Below, one piece after another: positions 46,562-58,251 of a stretch of 64,000 nt of DNA. Origin of the DNA: Pigoraptor chileana (taxonomy: Eukaryota; Opisthokonta; Filasterea); contig CALSCR010001047.1 in assembly GCA_943704495.1 (NCBI GenBank), positions 59,518-123,517 of the forward strand. The letters run 5' to 3'. The notes under the pieces are model-generated. The model was not told the origin of the DNA. It saw only the letters and a program-made list of their open reading frames with translations, and searched no databases. The position numbers were made by a program, and so were the translations under genes. Numbering within the stretch: position 1 is the stretch's first letter; every line of letters begins with the position of its first letter.

Positions 46562-47430
46562 TCCACAGATCAGCCGTCGTACACAGTCAAGATGTGTCCG
46601 CAGTGAGTATGTAAGTTGACTGTGAATCACTCTGTCCCCAGATCGCGTGCATACATCGAGCAACAATCGTATTTGAATAGTGCTTACACAATGCATTGAA
46701 GGCATATATACTCACTGGCAAGGTCTTCTGTGCCTGTGGAATCAGTGTGTGCATCGGCAGGATGTAACCGAAACCGCTGTCACTGCCTCACTCAGAGCCC
46801 GGCGGTCGGTCATGCAACCGGGAAAGTCCCTTCCCGGCGTTCTCGCTCGTTCCAGTGGGCCAAACGGTCCATATTGGGCAATTCTCCCTAAATATATACT
46901 ATATATGGTATAAAATTTCTCAACAAATCTATTTCAGCCATACATTGTCGTGTCTTGGTGACATGATGTATTAATTAGGATATATCCATAGCACTAGTAC
47001 TTTATATGGTATCAATATAAACATAAAGGTCATATAAGGCCATGCCGCTAATTACCGTGTATAGAATGAACAAAAAATGCCAACGTCACTGCCGCAGACG
47101 ACAAGTCATCGCATCTCTGAAACTGATACATTGTACTGGTGAACAAGCCAACACGCACGCACGCCATATACACATAATCGTACACACACTGGCATGCCAC
47201 GCCACGAAACCAACCACACAGCCAAACTTATATATAAAAAAACCCCTATACGGCTAAAAAGATCGGCTCAATAGTTGAACGCGATTGTATCATCGCCGGG
47301 TAACGCAGAGCCCTCTTGGCGCTGCCACATTCGCTGACTGGAATGGAACGCGGTCGCTTTGCGGCATAGACAAAATGTGGCGGTTTGGAGGTCAGTATCA
47401 GACTGTATTTTGTAATGATGGTGCTCTGCG
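46562..47430. promoter_or_regulatory. Divergent region, ZFAND2-like / RUN-RH gene
   Basis: 869 bp, more AT-rich than its surroundings from about 46890 to 47270, with TATATA clusters at about 46892-46912 and 47230-47240. No gene recognised. Confidence 0.4.
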
Positions 47431-50400
47431 ATGTCAAGCGCTTCAATTGGAATAACTGAATCCACTCGCCACGCTTATATTGTCTCCATGTTGCGTTGCA
47501 TTTTGCCGGCAGACCTTGTGTCGCGGCAGCCCAAGCTGTCGGATGCAGAAGCACGCATGTACGAAGACACGAAAAAGGATCTCATATCTCGCACTGCAAA
47601 GGCTCAAGCTGAGGTAAGTAGAAGACAATGTCTCGGCTGATATTTGTGGCTTTTCGGAGCGTCCGCCTTTAATTGAGTAGTTTCCACACTTCATGGATCT
47701 GTCTGGGCATATATGTATTAGTTCTTGGAATCGTGGTTAGAGATCGTGCTTATATGCTTCTTTCCATGCTATTGGACAGCTGTTGAACCGTTTCATCGAA
47801 GAAGATGGCGCAATCAACGACGGTAACAATCCCCATTTGCACGAGCTCTGTGAGGCGCTGGAGGCAGTGTTCCTGCACGGGCTACGCGGCGGCCTGAAGA
47901 AAAAGGTGCGCGTTTAGACTGTGCTTTCCCAGTGGTGTTTGGACTTGATGCCTCGGTCTGTTGCTGGTGTGTGTGCCGTCATTCACTTCTCTGCTTTTGG
48001 ATGTTTTGCCCACTCCGTCGCCGCCGCAATGTGGCAGATTGCCGAAGTGAGGGACAAAATGCAGGCCGTGCTGGAGAATACCCATCACAGCCAACACAAT
48101 TACGACAACGGCGCATCGCCCACTTTCTGGACGTTTGTCGCCAATTTTACGCGCAAGAACGCCGTGCACATGGTCACCCACGAACTTGATGGTGTGCACA
48201 CGGAAGTCGGCTACTGCAGGGTAAGTCTGGTATCCGTGTGTCTGTTTGTTTGTTTGTGTGGGGTTTCCTTTTCTGTGTGTTTATACTCTTTCATTGACAT
48301 TGTAATAGCTGTTTTGTGAATTACTTACACTGTACTTTGTTTTGTGTGTTTGCGTATATGTGCTTCTGACACTCACAGGCCTGGATACGTATGGCACTGA
48401 ACGAAGGGGCGCTCGACAACTACTTGGAGGTTATTGCAGACCACCCCCGGCTCATCAGGTGGGCAAAGCATGTGTGGGATTCGTGTCATTTTGATGGGCG
48501 CATTGCTCGCGGACTCCACAACGCATTTGGAAAAACTGGTTCACTTGATGTCCGGACATTCCATTATTACCTGTGAGGTTGTCGTTGGCATACATGAACA
48601 GTTACGCGTTGATGGTAACATATTTTCCAACTTTTTTCTGTGCCCGTGCCCCCTCCCCCTCGCACCCGCCAGAGAGCACTATGAGCGGTGGGCACTGCTT
48701 GCCGATGCTGAGCGTTTTATGACTCTGCGGACACTGGTGCGTGGCATTGCGTCGCTGGCCTTTGATCTTCCGCTGGACGACGCATCTCTCAACTACTGGA
48801 CGGTACCTGCGGCGGCCCTTTCGCCCGACTGCGAGCATCAGATGCGGACCCTCCGATCGACATCAAAGACAAACCAGGACGACGATGCAAAGCCGCGCTC
48901 AATGTCGGCGGGGTACAAGAGTGGCGGCGGCGGCGGATTCGCCTCGCAGGAGCACGCCGATCCGCTCGGCCGCTTTCGCTCGCAGTCGGATACGCATGCT
49001 GTGCAAGAGTTGACAATGGCTGCCATTGACCCAACGCTTGTGGGATCGCGCAACACGAGCATTGCGGAAGACCACTCTGGTCTTGCACGCGCAGCCGTCG
49101 ACGCTGCACAGACAGCAGTGACGCTCTTGTTGAACGAAGCGGCATCTTCCATCCCGTGTGCCAAGTCACTCTCAACGGAGGACGACGCCGCATCAGTGTC
49201 GGTGTTTGTGGCCGCTGAATTGGCCTCTGATGAAACGGTCCCTACCGGATTGCTTCTCTCCAATCTAGCCGAGGCTGCGTTGCGGCTGTCTGGGCCATGT
49301 CAGAATGGCAGTCCCGTTGGTGAGGGGAGCGAAACAGTGGATGCGGGAACTTGCGGCGAGAAAGACGAAGAAGAGCGTGGTGTGTGCGCATCGGAAAGTG
49401 ACGGGCTGCCTTTTGTGCTGTCAAATGCCATTCCGGCTTACGCGTGCGAGAACGCTCTGCCAAGCGGGAATTACAATGTCGACGAGGTGATGGACGGAGA
49501 CACTCACGGTGGATGTGCGGCGGGCATTGTTGAACGCGGGAACGATACTTCGGCCATTTGTATCGATGCTGCTGGGGACGCATTGGTATGGGTGGAAGAC
49601 CCAGCCAATGTTGAGACGGTCGTCTCGACGTCATCTCCAGCGACCAACGAACCCAGATGCGATGACGGCGAGGCTATTGCCGTGGCAGTGGCGGTTGGGG
49701 AAGTGCTGCCAGAGCTGCCAGGTGGTGATGCTTATCATCCGGGGGACGCCACGTCAGACGAAAGGGCGGATCGGTCGGACCAGTCGGATCAGGTGGCGGC
49801 GGTCGACGTATTGCTTGTGCCCTCTGTCTCTGTTAACATTGATGGGCACGAGGAGGCGGCGCCGCCTGCTGCTCCAATGCCTGATTTTGTGGAAGTATCG
49901 GAAGCCTCACCTGCCGCACATTCAGTCGACGCACTGGAAGACCACACAGAAGGCGAGACGCGTCCTGTCGAGGACGGAGTTTGGCGGAGTATCAGCGCAG
50001 GCGACTCCATTTTGCGCGACAGTGAAAATGAAGATGCGACTGCAACGACATCAGACGACACTGCAATTGCGTCATGCCACGCGATAGTGGCGTCCTGTGT
50101 TGAAGTGGCTGCGACCACGTGCAGCGTTGTTGGGTTTCCAGCGACGACCGACCCGAGCGAGACTCCTTGCGCCGTTTCTGACGACGCTTTCGATGGTATC
50201 GTGCACATTGCGGCGCCAGCAGGGGAAGCATCTTCCCCTGCTGTTGTTCAGTCGAATTGCGAATCGGAAACAGCCGACGCCGACACCGGTGGCGAATCGA
50301 CAGGCGGTGCGGTGGACAGCGCACACACTGATGGCCCAGCTCCTGGCACGTCTCCGGTGGTGAGGGCTGATGATGGAATCGTACATGGCGCTGTTGCTCC

Positions 50401-53150
50401 GGCGATGTCCTTGCCCAAGCGGGATGTAAAGGGGAAGAGCAAGAACTTATCAGCAGTGCCGACGACGAAAGGTGTGTTGCATTTGTGTGTGTATTTGCTT
50501 CCTGCGTGTAAATGCCAATTCCTGTACATGCCAATTCCTGCGTGTACATGCCAACGTGTTGTAATATCTGCGCTTTACTCACACATCTCCACCGCATGCT
50601 CTTTCTAACAACCGTCGGCCAGATTCGTCGTCGCGTTCCAAGAAGCGAAGCAAAAAGGTTGCCTACATTGGCGACGCCCCCAGCCTCTCATCGCTGCCCA
50701 AAGGCGGTTCCCCAAGCGATCACGTGCCCTGGGAGCCACCGCGACCGCTCCCGAGGTCCTCTGCTGATAACATGCCGATTCCCACTGCGGGAGACTGGTC
50801 TGCCGTCGCAGCCGAGCTCATGGGATCAACCGAACGCGACGGTCAGGTGGATGATGGTCGTGTCGCGCACGCAGGCGACGCCTACGAATCGTCTGCTGTG
50901 GTGCACAAGAGCGCGCCCATTCCCGTCCCGGCGGACCCGCGGCGCATACACACTTTGTCCGCTGGGGACGACGGCTGCTCGTCGGCCTCGGCGTCTCCGT
51001 CGGTAGTCGCGTGGAGTGTGGACGGACTCTCGCCAATGGATGGCGTGTCAATGGCGGTTACGGGACTCAGTCACGACCCCTCTGGCGCGTGGGATGTCTG
51101 GGCGTCCGCTGGAGGCCCTCTCCCGCAAACAGGGGTGCTGAGCCACTTGCCCGGATCGTCTCCGAGGGATGCAGTGTGTCTGGACACGGAGATAATTGAC
51201 AAGCAAGCGGCCGCCGAGAGCGACGACGCGAGCGAGCACTTTGAAGACGCGGAGGATTTCTCTGAGATGGTCTTCCGGCGCGCCCAACAGCAGACAACCT
51301 CGATACCGTCATTTGTGCGTGACGCGCTTCGTGCCATTGACGCTGCATCCGGGGTTGACGCTACATCCGGGGCTGATCAGCCGACACCCGATGCGACCTC
51401 CTCTGACACCCTTCCAACGGGCGACTCAAACAGCGTCCCCCACTCTCACGACGCGCCGGCGGACGAAGGCACTGCACGTGTCACTAACGCTGATAGCACG
51501 CACGTGGCGACAACGGCGAACAATCCGGCGAATGAGCCCATTGATGCCGGTGCGTCATCGCCCGTCGATTCGACCGATCCCTCACCTGACTTGTCCCCGG
51601 ATGCGACTGGCGACGGCTCCTCCTCGCATGATCTGCTGAGCAACGGATGGCCGCAGATTGCGACTGGCGAGAGTGGCGACGGACAGCAGCCGGCGGACGC
51701 ATCGTACAACAGCGTGCGATCCACGCTCCTTGTGGGGACGCTCAACGCCACGGTCTCGGTGTACGCCGCTTCAAAGTCGTGGGCAAACTGGGGCATTGGC
51801 CAACTCTCGGGCTATGCACAAGGTTTGTTGTGTTTGTGGCGGTACGGTGTCTTGTATGTTTTTATTTTGCGATGGCCTAAGACCTGTGCGGCGTGCAATC
51901 TCAACGAGAGGCCGCCCTTTTGCTTGCGATTATGTGGCACTAATTTTTTACGGGATTCCTGCGTGTCATTTAAATTGCAACAGCTGCGACAGAGAAGATT
52001 TACGGTCAAGGCTCCGATGGAAAACCGCTGTCGGATGGGGACGCGAGCGTGTCACGTGGTGCCATCTTGTCCGCTGAGGAAACGGACGACGACGCGCTTG
52101 CAATCGACTACAATGACACGCGATCACTGACGCTTCTTGCAAAGGTGTTTGAGCTGTGCCCTGAAAAGGGTCTCGATGCGCAAAACTACAAGTGTGAGGG
52201 TTGCGAAAAGCCAATTGGACCAGCCGCCAATGCCGAGGCCTTGCTCTGCGATTACGACGGTGAGATGATGTCGCAACATGAATGTGTGGTTTCTGTGAGT
52301 ACCTGATGCGCGCATAAAAGCATCTCTCTGATTTCTGTAATCCACACTCGAACTTCTTCTGCTGGCAGGTCGTTACTACTGCGCCACGTGCCACATTGGC
52401 GACACGCACGTGGTTCCCGCCCGTGTCTTGCACAACTGGGACTTCCGCACATATCCCGTCAGCCGTAGCGTCGCGGAATTTCTCGCCTTCATCGGTGACC
52501 AGGAAATATTTGACGTTGCAAAGTTCAACGCGCACCTCTACGAGTTGGTTGCCGACCTTGCTGCGTGTCAGGACCTCAGGATGGAGCTGGCGCGCGAGTG
52601 GAAGCCGATTGCGGCCTGCTCAACGGAGTCTGCCGCGGCACTAAGGTGGGTTACTCTGGCGCCATGTGCACACTCGCTCTATCGTGTGGTATCGTGCGTG
52701 TGCTCATTGAGACCGCAATATCGAATCCGCATACTCTTGCCATGCATGAACGTTATTTTATGTGTACACAACATGACACAATCGCATACAACAGCTTGTG
52801 AGATTGAGGTGGTAATCCCGTAGTGCTCTCTGTGTGGCATTATTGTGTCCCGCTGCAGAAAGCGCCTCTGGCCACGCGAGTACCATGCATCGTCCATCGA
52901 TCTCTACTCGCTGTCGGATCTCTTGCAGGTAAAGGGAGGGACTCTCCTTCCGCACCTGCGCGCCCTCGTGGCAGACGCGGCAAAGCATGGCTCGGAGTGT
53001 GTCGAGTGCGTCAACTGGGCTGATATGCACGTCGCCGCCGATTGGGAAGCGGCCGCGCGCACAACCGTCAGGGACATGCATGCGCACGTCACGCCGCGTC
53101 CCATCCTCCGTGACGTGTCTCTGGAGGGTCCGCAAACTCAATTGCAATGA
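47431..53150 (+). CDS. RUN domain plus Rubicon-homology (RH) domain protein
   Basis: Likely endolysosomal or autophagy regulator acting with Rab7-type GTPases. Exons are 47431-47613, 47780-47905, 48038-48220, 48379-48572, 48673-50471, 50623-51822, 51984-52259, 52369-52645 and 52859-53150, giving 1,509 aa. The N-terminal RUN domain (about 40-270) has LHELCEALEAVFLHGLR, NYLEVIADHP and ERFMTLRTLVRGI. A linker of about 950 residues, very acidic and low-complexity, fills exons 5-6. The C-terminal RH/DUF4206 region has KCEGCEKPIG, CDYDGRYYCATCH, VPARVLHNWDF, RKRLWPREYH and LYSLSDLL, then HGSECVEC. The final zinc cluster usual in PLEKHM1, Rubicon and DEF8 is missing after that. Start at 47431 or 47488. 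Confidence 0.87.
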
Positions 53151-53501
53151 TGCGTCTCTCTCTCTCGCTTTCTTCCTGTTGGGGTCGATGGCAGCGCCCA
53201 AGACACTGACGTGAATCCGACATCTCGCTTTCTGCCTGTTGGGGTCGATGGGGCTCCTGAGGCGTTTTGAGTACTCAATATTTCTTTGTGCGGTGTGCGC
53301 GTGGGCGTATACTCTGCTTTGGCTGATAATGTGACCCATAGAGATGCATGTGTGGCGTTGTCCAGTTGTATTATTGTGGGCCCTGCAATGTAAAACTAAA
53401 TTAAGAACGTAGATGTGCTCGTATTAACAGTGACTTGGAGAAGAGCACTATGTAGCCGTCGTGCTCAGAGCAAAGTTGGATGTGTATTGCTGTCTGATGG
53501 G
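53151..53501. other. Convergent 3' region, RUN-RH / DUF1772, with dispersed repeat
   Basis: 351 bp. The first roughly 120 bp carry a dispersed repeat core and a partial second copy; see the repeat feature at 53192. The rest is unremarkable. Confidence 0.5.
53192..53226 (+). repeat. Dispersed repeat core downstream of RUN-RH gene
   Basis: The core from CAGCGCCCAAGACACTGAC to CGACATCTC differs by about 3 bases in 34 from the sense-strand unit at 63616-64000. It is followed at 53227-53262 by a repeat of its own upstream flank (CTGTTGGGGTCGATGG). Confidence 0.75.
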
Positions 53502-54255
53502 TCATGCCTTTGTGGCGACAGTATGCGCCGTGATGGTCGCCGCAGCAAGCATCGCCACAAGGCGAACGAGGTGCAGACGGCAGAACTTGCGCACGGCCAC
53601 ATAGAGGTCCTCATCGTCGGGAAGCTCATCGCGCGCCGATTGCAAACTGACAATGGTCGGTGCCATGGCAACAACAGTCCATACGAGGGGGAACACACAC
53701 AGCGCCGACGTCAGCAACCACACGCTCTCCCCCGTGAAGTAATACACGAGTGCGTTGGAGAATATGCAAAACAGGTTGAGAGGCACCATCAAATCCTTTC
53801 CTGCGGTTGGTATATTGCATTCGACCCGCAAAGTGTACGCAGAGCGCACACACGAGCACATCAACGAAGGAAGGTATGATGAGTATGGACACATAAAATC
53901 GTCACACTTGCACTGAACCACGCCGAGCACAGTCACGGTGTGAATGTCTAGAGGGCTTCCCAGGTTTCCATGATTGGGCAGGTGGAAGATGAAGGAAGGC
54001 TAGGTGGGCATGCACATGAATGCGACTGCACAATGTCATCACAATTTGCCGGTGTCAGATGCAACAGAGACCGAGTGACATCAACCCACCGAAGGGCCAC
54101 CATATGGGAAACATGCGACGGAGAAGGTCGGCCTCTTTCTTGTCGCACAGGGTGATCAGGTAACGCGCATCGACAGCCGATGCAAACGTAAATGCACCAG
54201 CAAAGATGCCGTTCAACAAAATCGACGCAAAGTAACAACGCTGTTCGAGATGCAT
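53502..54255 (-). CDS. DUF1772-type small membrane protein
   Basis: Exons are 54255-54090 and 53800-53502, giving 154 aa. Hydrophobic segments occur near the N-terminus (FASILLNGIFAGAFTFASAV), in the middle (VPLNLFCIFSNALVYY and WLLTSALCVFPLVWTVVAM) and at the C-terminus (LVRLVAMLAAATITAHT), consistent with four membrane spans. The conserved pattern of the family is recognisable: MFPIWWPFGK, then a mid-protein APTIVSLQ segment, then a Phe-x-x-Leu-His-x-x-Arg before the last span (KFCRLHLVRL). The join G|GA at intron 1 is needed to keep WPFGKDLMVPL. The function of this family is largely unknown; some members are anthrone-oxygenase-like. Confidence 0.8.
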
Positions 54256-56061
54256 TTTAAGTTTGCGCAGCGGGCAGTTGTGACTGTGTTGTCAATGTGT
54301 TCTAGTCAATGAGAACCTTTCTCGTTCGGTTGGCTTTGTGGTTGTATTTATATGGATCTTTGGGTGGGTGTTGGTGTCGAGGGCTTACTCTTACAATTAG
54401 GTGGCATCTTTGTGTACACGTAAAACGAACCACTGTCAATGGATTCTTAGGAATGCCGTCTCGCACAGTGTGTGAGTCCACCCGGCTATCCGAGCCATCG
54501 GAACAGTAGTCGTGGCTTCCTACTTCTAATTCCATAATAAATGCACTCATTATGTATGACAGCAGCGGCACTCTAAATTTTTTTTTGTCCGTCTTGCCCT
54601 CCCCTCCCCCCCGTGATTCAATGGCCTGATTAGATCCTTGCCAGCAACCAGATGCAGTCTAGTTCAGAGCCAGGATCGGAGTTAGTTCAGTCTAATGGCG
54701 CTCAGAGAGGCGTTTCAAAAAAGGGGGCAAATCTAAACATGATTCCGAGCGTTCGGCCCCGGCGGCCACTGACAGTACCGCACTGACCCTGTCATGCATC
54801 ACTCCGTCCCCTTCAAATTACTGTGAGTCCGTCTGTTCAGTTGTGGGTGCAGGCCATCACTCATGCGGCACGCCCACTGATCAAGAAGTGCTATGCGTCG
54901 GACTGACCCTTCCATTAACATGTGTGCATTACGCTGCCGGTGTCACGTGCCGCGCAGCCCAGATCAGTTGCGGTACTGTCAGTGTCGGTGTCGAGAGGAC
55001 AAATGCAGAAGACGCTTCGGATGTTATCGTCTCTTGCATAATAGAGAATGATCTCATACTGTGCACGTGGAGGCCATGCCGGTCCCATTTGCACTGCCGA
55101 AAAAGGATGGCTGTCCTCGTGGACTGTCTCAGTCGAACCGGCACTCCAAATTCGCATTTCTCTGAAACGATCCATCACAACGTCGACGGTTTCATTGTTT
55201 CTTCGGTAAAGAATGGAGGACCGCGGCCGTGATAGCATGCGATTTGAATTTTGTCGAACAAGCTTAGACTGTGACTGCTGAGAGGAGAATGCTGTTTTCC
55301 GGTAATCACAATCCGTGATCATGATGGCCGCGCTGGAAATTTCGACCGTCGCAATGTTACCGAATTCCCGCGATGCCACGACAAATACAAATACAAAATT
55401 TTGGGATGCATTGTACCGAACGCACTGATATTCCGTACTGTCCGACAATAGTTGTGATGCCGGTGACCCGCACGGCATTAAGGACAGGCCATCCGGATCT
55501 GGACCCGGCATATGACTCGTGGTGGTCAGCAATAACGCAAGCGACGGCATTTGTCTTTCCGGCATGCACGTATTCGGTGCATATACACGCATATTATACG
55601 TTAAGCACATTAAGACAGGCGGCAAGGAAGCTCGTTTGCGCGCATGGCCTTTGTTAGGTGGGCTCCGTCGCCGCGCATGCTGGCTTCCCATTGGTCGGAA
55701 TGTCACCCAGATCCCCGAACCCGCCAATCTGATTGGCTGCTGCACGGCAACGAATCTTCCATCACGCATCTCCCCTCGTCCAACAGCACGCATCTGCCCT
55801 CGTCGAACACTCACTGCACCTTCCAATCTTGGTCAATCGCACCCACACGCCTCAATTCGGGCCCAGCATGGCGGTTCATACCCCTCACGATTATGTGACG
55901 CGGGTGCATCGGGCGTAATGCGCTGGTTTTTGTTTTTTCAATGATGATATAAAAGTGCAAGTGAACACAAGGGAAGCTTACAGAACATTGATCCACTCTT
56001 TTGCGGCGAGACCACTGTGCAAATAGGTGTTGAAAGTGCATAATCTAGACTAAGCATCACG
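54256..56061. other. 1.8-kb divergent intergenic region with one uncertain long ORF
   Basis: The largest gene-poor stretch of the window. It contains a short T tract and C run at about 54575-54612. On the - strand an open frame of 292 codons runs from the ATG at 55793 to 54915; it has no recognised domain. The + strand has a 129-codon ORF at 54843-55232 overlapping it. Neither is supported beyond length, and one could be a real orphan gene or a decayed element. Confidence 0.35.
54915..55793 (-). CDS. Uncharacterised long ORF, doubtful
   Basis: 292-codon uninterrupted frame from an ATG at 55793. Composition is mixed (Arg/Ser/Met/Thr), with no signal peptide, coiled coil or known motif. Unlike neighbouring genes it has no introns and no conserved blocks. 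Its span leaves about 270 bp to the GPI-protein start and 660 bp to the DUF1772 start, so there is room for a gene. It may equally be chance. Confidence 0.25.
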   Translation of the reverse strand: MRAVGRGEMRDGRFVAVQQPIRLAGSGIWVTFRPMGSQHARRRSPPNKGHARKRASLPPVLMCLTYNMRVYAPNTCMPERQMPSLALLLTTTSHMPGPDPDGLSLMPCGSPASQLLSDSTEYQCVRYNASQNFVFVFVVASREFGNIATVEISSAAIMITDCDYRKTAFSSQQSQSKLVRQNSNRMLSRPRSSILYRRNNETVDVVMDRFREMRIWSAGSTETVHEDSHPFSAVQMGPAWPPRAQYEIILYYARDDNIRSVFCICPLDTDTDSTATDLGCAARDTGSVMHTC

Positions 56062-58093
56062 ATGAGGGCGGTCTACATGGCCGCGCTGGTGTCAGCGTGT
56101 ACAATGCTGGTCACTGCAGCACCTCCGGCAGGTGAGTGTTTTTTATGAATTTGTGGCATGTGCGCTGGATTCGGTCTGATTTGATCGTTAGTGAGACAAG
56201 TTCGCCAAAGCGATTGATTGCCGCAAGATCGCCCATACGTATTCGCCCACACAGACATCAAGTATGTAGGACTGGCAGGCAATGTCGAGGTAGTCGGCCT
56301 CCACTTTGATGTGGAGCCGCACGCACTCGGGCCTGCATGGGCAGCGAATACGACGACTATTGCCACGGGCTTCCTTGACCTCCTCTCCCAGGCAAGCCCC
56401 GCGTGGCAGTCGCAGAGCAGTCTGCCGATCACGTGGGATCTCCCAGTGTGGTATGACACCGTCGTGCTCACGTACAAGGGAGAGACGCGCAAGATGTCTG
56501 AGCTGGTCATCGACAGGATGCCTCGTGTTGGTCTTATGGACTTTCGAGACGAGTACACCCGTAAGTGTTGAACATTCATCGATGCATGTACATTTGGCAA
56601 ACTTGTCGCAACCGATGCGCTCATGCTGTGCTTGCAACGTGGACGCCACCTCATGATGCAACGTGGACGCCACCTCATGATGCAGGGCTTGTGTCCGACG
56701 CCGACGACGAGGCCGCATATGCGCAGCAGACCGGCAAGCAGTTTGTGCTTGCAGTTGAGACGCAAAACATGACCGATTCGCCGCACATCAGCTTCTGGGA
56801 CCTGGGGCCGCAGAAAATGAAGGAGACGCTCCTCCAGGTCGACGCGCACTACAAGCCAAAGTCCATGTGGGGTGGCGTCATCATCCACGACTACCACGCG
56901 CTGCAGATCATGCCCAACTCCGCCAATGGATTCCCATACCCGGCGGCTGAGCTGCGCGTCTTTCTCTACATTTGGCAGTGGCAGATTGCGCACGCAAAGT
57001 CAGAGCGCAGGAAGCTCTGGGCGTACATTCAGGGCTCGGCGTTCAAGGTGCACACGCTGCTGTTTGAGTCCGAGGACCTACTGAAGAGCAACCCGGGCAT
57101 CCTGCAAAGCTTTGTCAACGAGGCGGCGCAGCAGGGATACAAGGTCGAGCTGACCATGGGATTCTCAAAATGGGCCCTCCCAGAGTACCACGCCTACGTC
57201 ATGAACATGATTCAATACGTGAGTGGCTGTGTGAAAAGCATGTTTAACGGGTGCCACGTAAGCGTCGTTGGTAGGGTAGCTGCAGTTGCGGTATCCCAAT
57301 TCAGGTCCACTAATCCGGTACCCTTCACTTGTCACGTGCAAATTTCACACACAAAGACCGCCGCTTTTGTTAAGGGGAATGTCGCCCCTATCGAACCGTC
57401 AGAGAATCTCCCAGACGGTCTTGAAGTCGGCGGCACAACGGTACGGTGCAATGCTATGCACGAGCAGGCTATTTGTTGGTGTGCATGCGCAATGTCAGCT
57501 GCCCACCGCCCCTATCATCCAATCTAATTCAAAGTTACGCGTAATCACACCATCAAATGTAGCTGCCTGATCCTCCACCACTTCCATCATCGTACAAGGT
57601 AAGCGTCTGTCTGCATTGGCACACAACAACAATAACAAACAAACTCCCATTAACGCGGAGTTCTTGCCCTTCTAACAGTAGTGCGTCCTTCGTTCCACTT
57701 AACTTCGGCCCTGACCAACAGGGCCCCGCAGCAGCGACAACCACAGCAGCGCCTCCCGTTTCGAGCGACGTTGCAGTAACGCAAACAAGCGCTGCTGCAT
57801 CAACAACTGCCAACCCAGTGACCTCCCAACTCCCCGCGGTTTCCATACCCGCAGTCGTCACATCCCAGGCATCCACTCGACGCGACACAACGTCCACGGC
57901 CGCACCGGCAACATCCACGGCCAACGCACGGTCCCCATCGTCAAGCTCTCATGCGCAGCAGCCCCTAGGAACTAGCCCCGCCGTCACAGATGACATTCAG
58001 GCGTCAAATAGCGCCTCCGGTGCGTCGTCCGTGCATTTTGCCTTTGTGGCAACGGCATGTGCCTTCTTTGCCAGCATCGCCATCTTCCTATGA
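56062..58093 (+). CDS. Secreted GPI-anchored protein with glycoside-hydrolase-like TIM-barrel features
   Basis: Exons are 56062-56131, 56228-56560, 56686-57218, 57563-57598 and 57722-58093, giving 447 aa. Exon 1 encodes a signal peptide (MRAVYMAALVSACTMLVTAA). The globular part contains motifs typical of barrel-type hydrolases: VVGLHFDVEPHALGP, RVGLMDFRDEYT, QFVLAVETQN and MWGGVIIHDYHAL. Acidic residues lie at strand ends (HFDVEPH, AVETQ). A short Pro-rich exon (LPDPPPLPSSYK) leads to a Ser/Thr/Ala-rich stalk of about 100 residues and a C-terminal hydrophobic tail (VHFAFVATACAFFASIAIFL) typical of a GPI signal. The family is not firmly identified. The 3' splice site of intron 2 lies in a tandem duplication. 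Confidence 0.8.
56634..56681 (+). repeat. 24-bp tandem duplication at a 3' splice site
   Basis: Two perfect copies of a 24-bp unit beginning GCAACGTGGACGCC lie back to back and end directly at the GCAG acceptor of intron 2 of the GPI-anchored protein gene. Confidence 0.95.
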
Positions 58094-58251
58094 GAAAGTG
58101 ACAGAAAAGACACAAGAAAAATAGTGCGACGCGTGCAGCGATAACGCCACAATAATAAAAAAGACTCGAAATGACAAACGATGTGCATTGCAGAAGTCGA
58201 GCATATCCCGCGGCCATTTAGTGAGATCCGCACACTACACGCTGCATACAT

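Noticed and set aside
46780-46880. Possible tRNA or structured RNA in the ZFAND2/RUN intergenic region
   Set aside because: GC-rich inverted bits are present, but no cloverleaf with T-loop GGTTC and matching acceptor stem could be built. No tRNA or rRNA was found elsewhere either.
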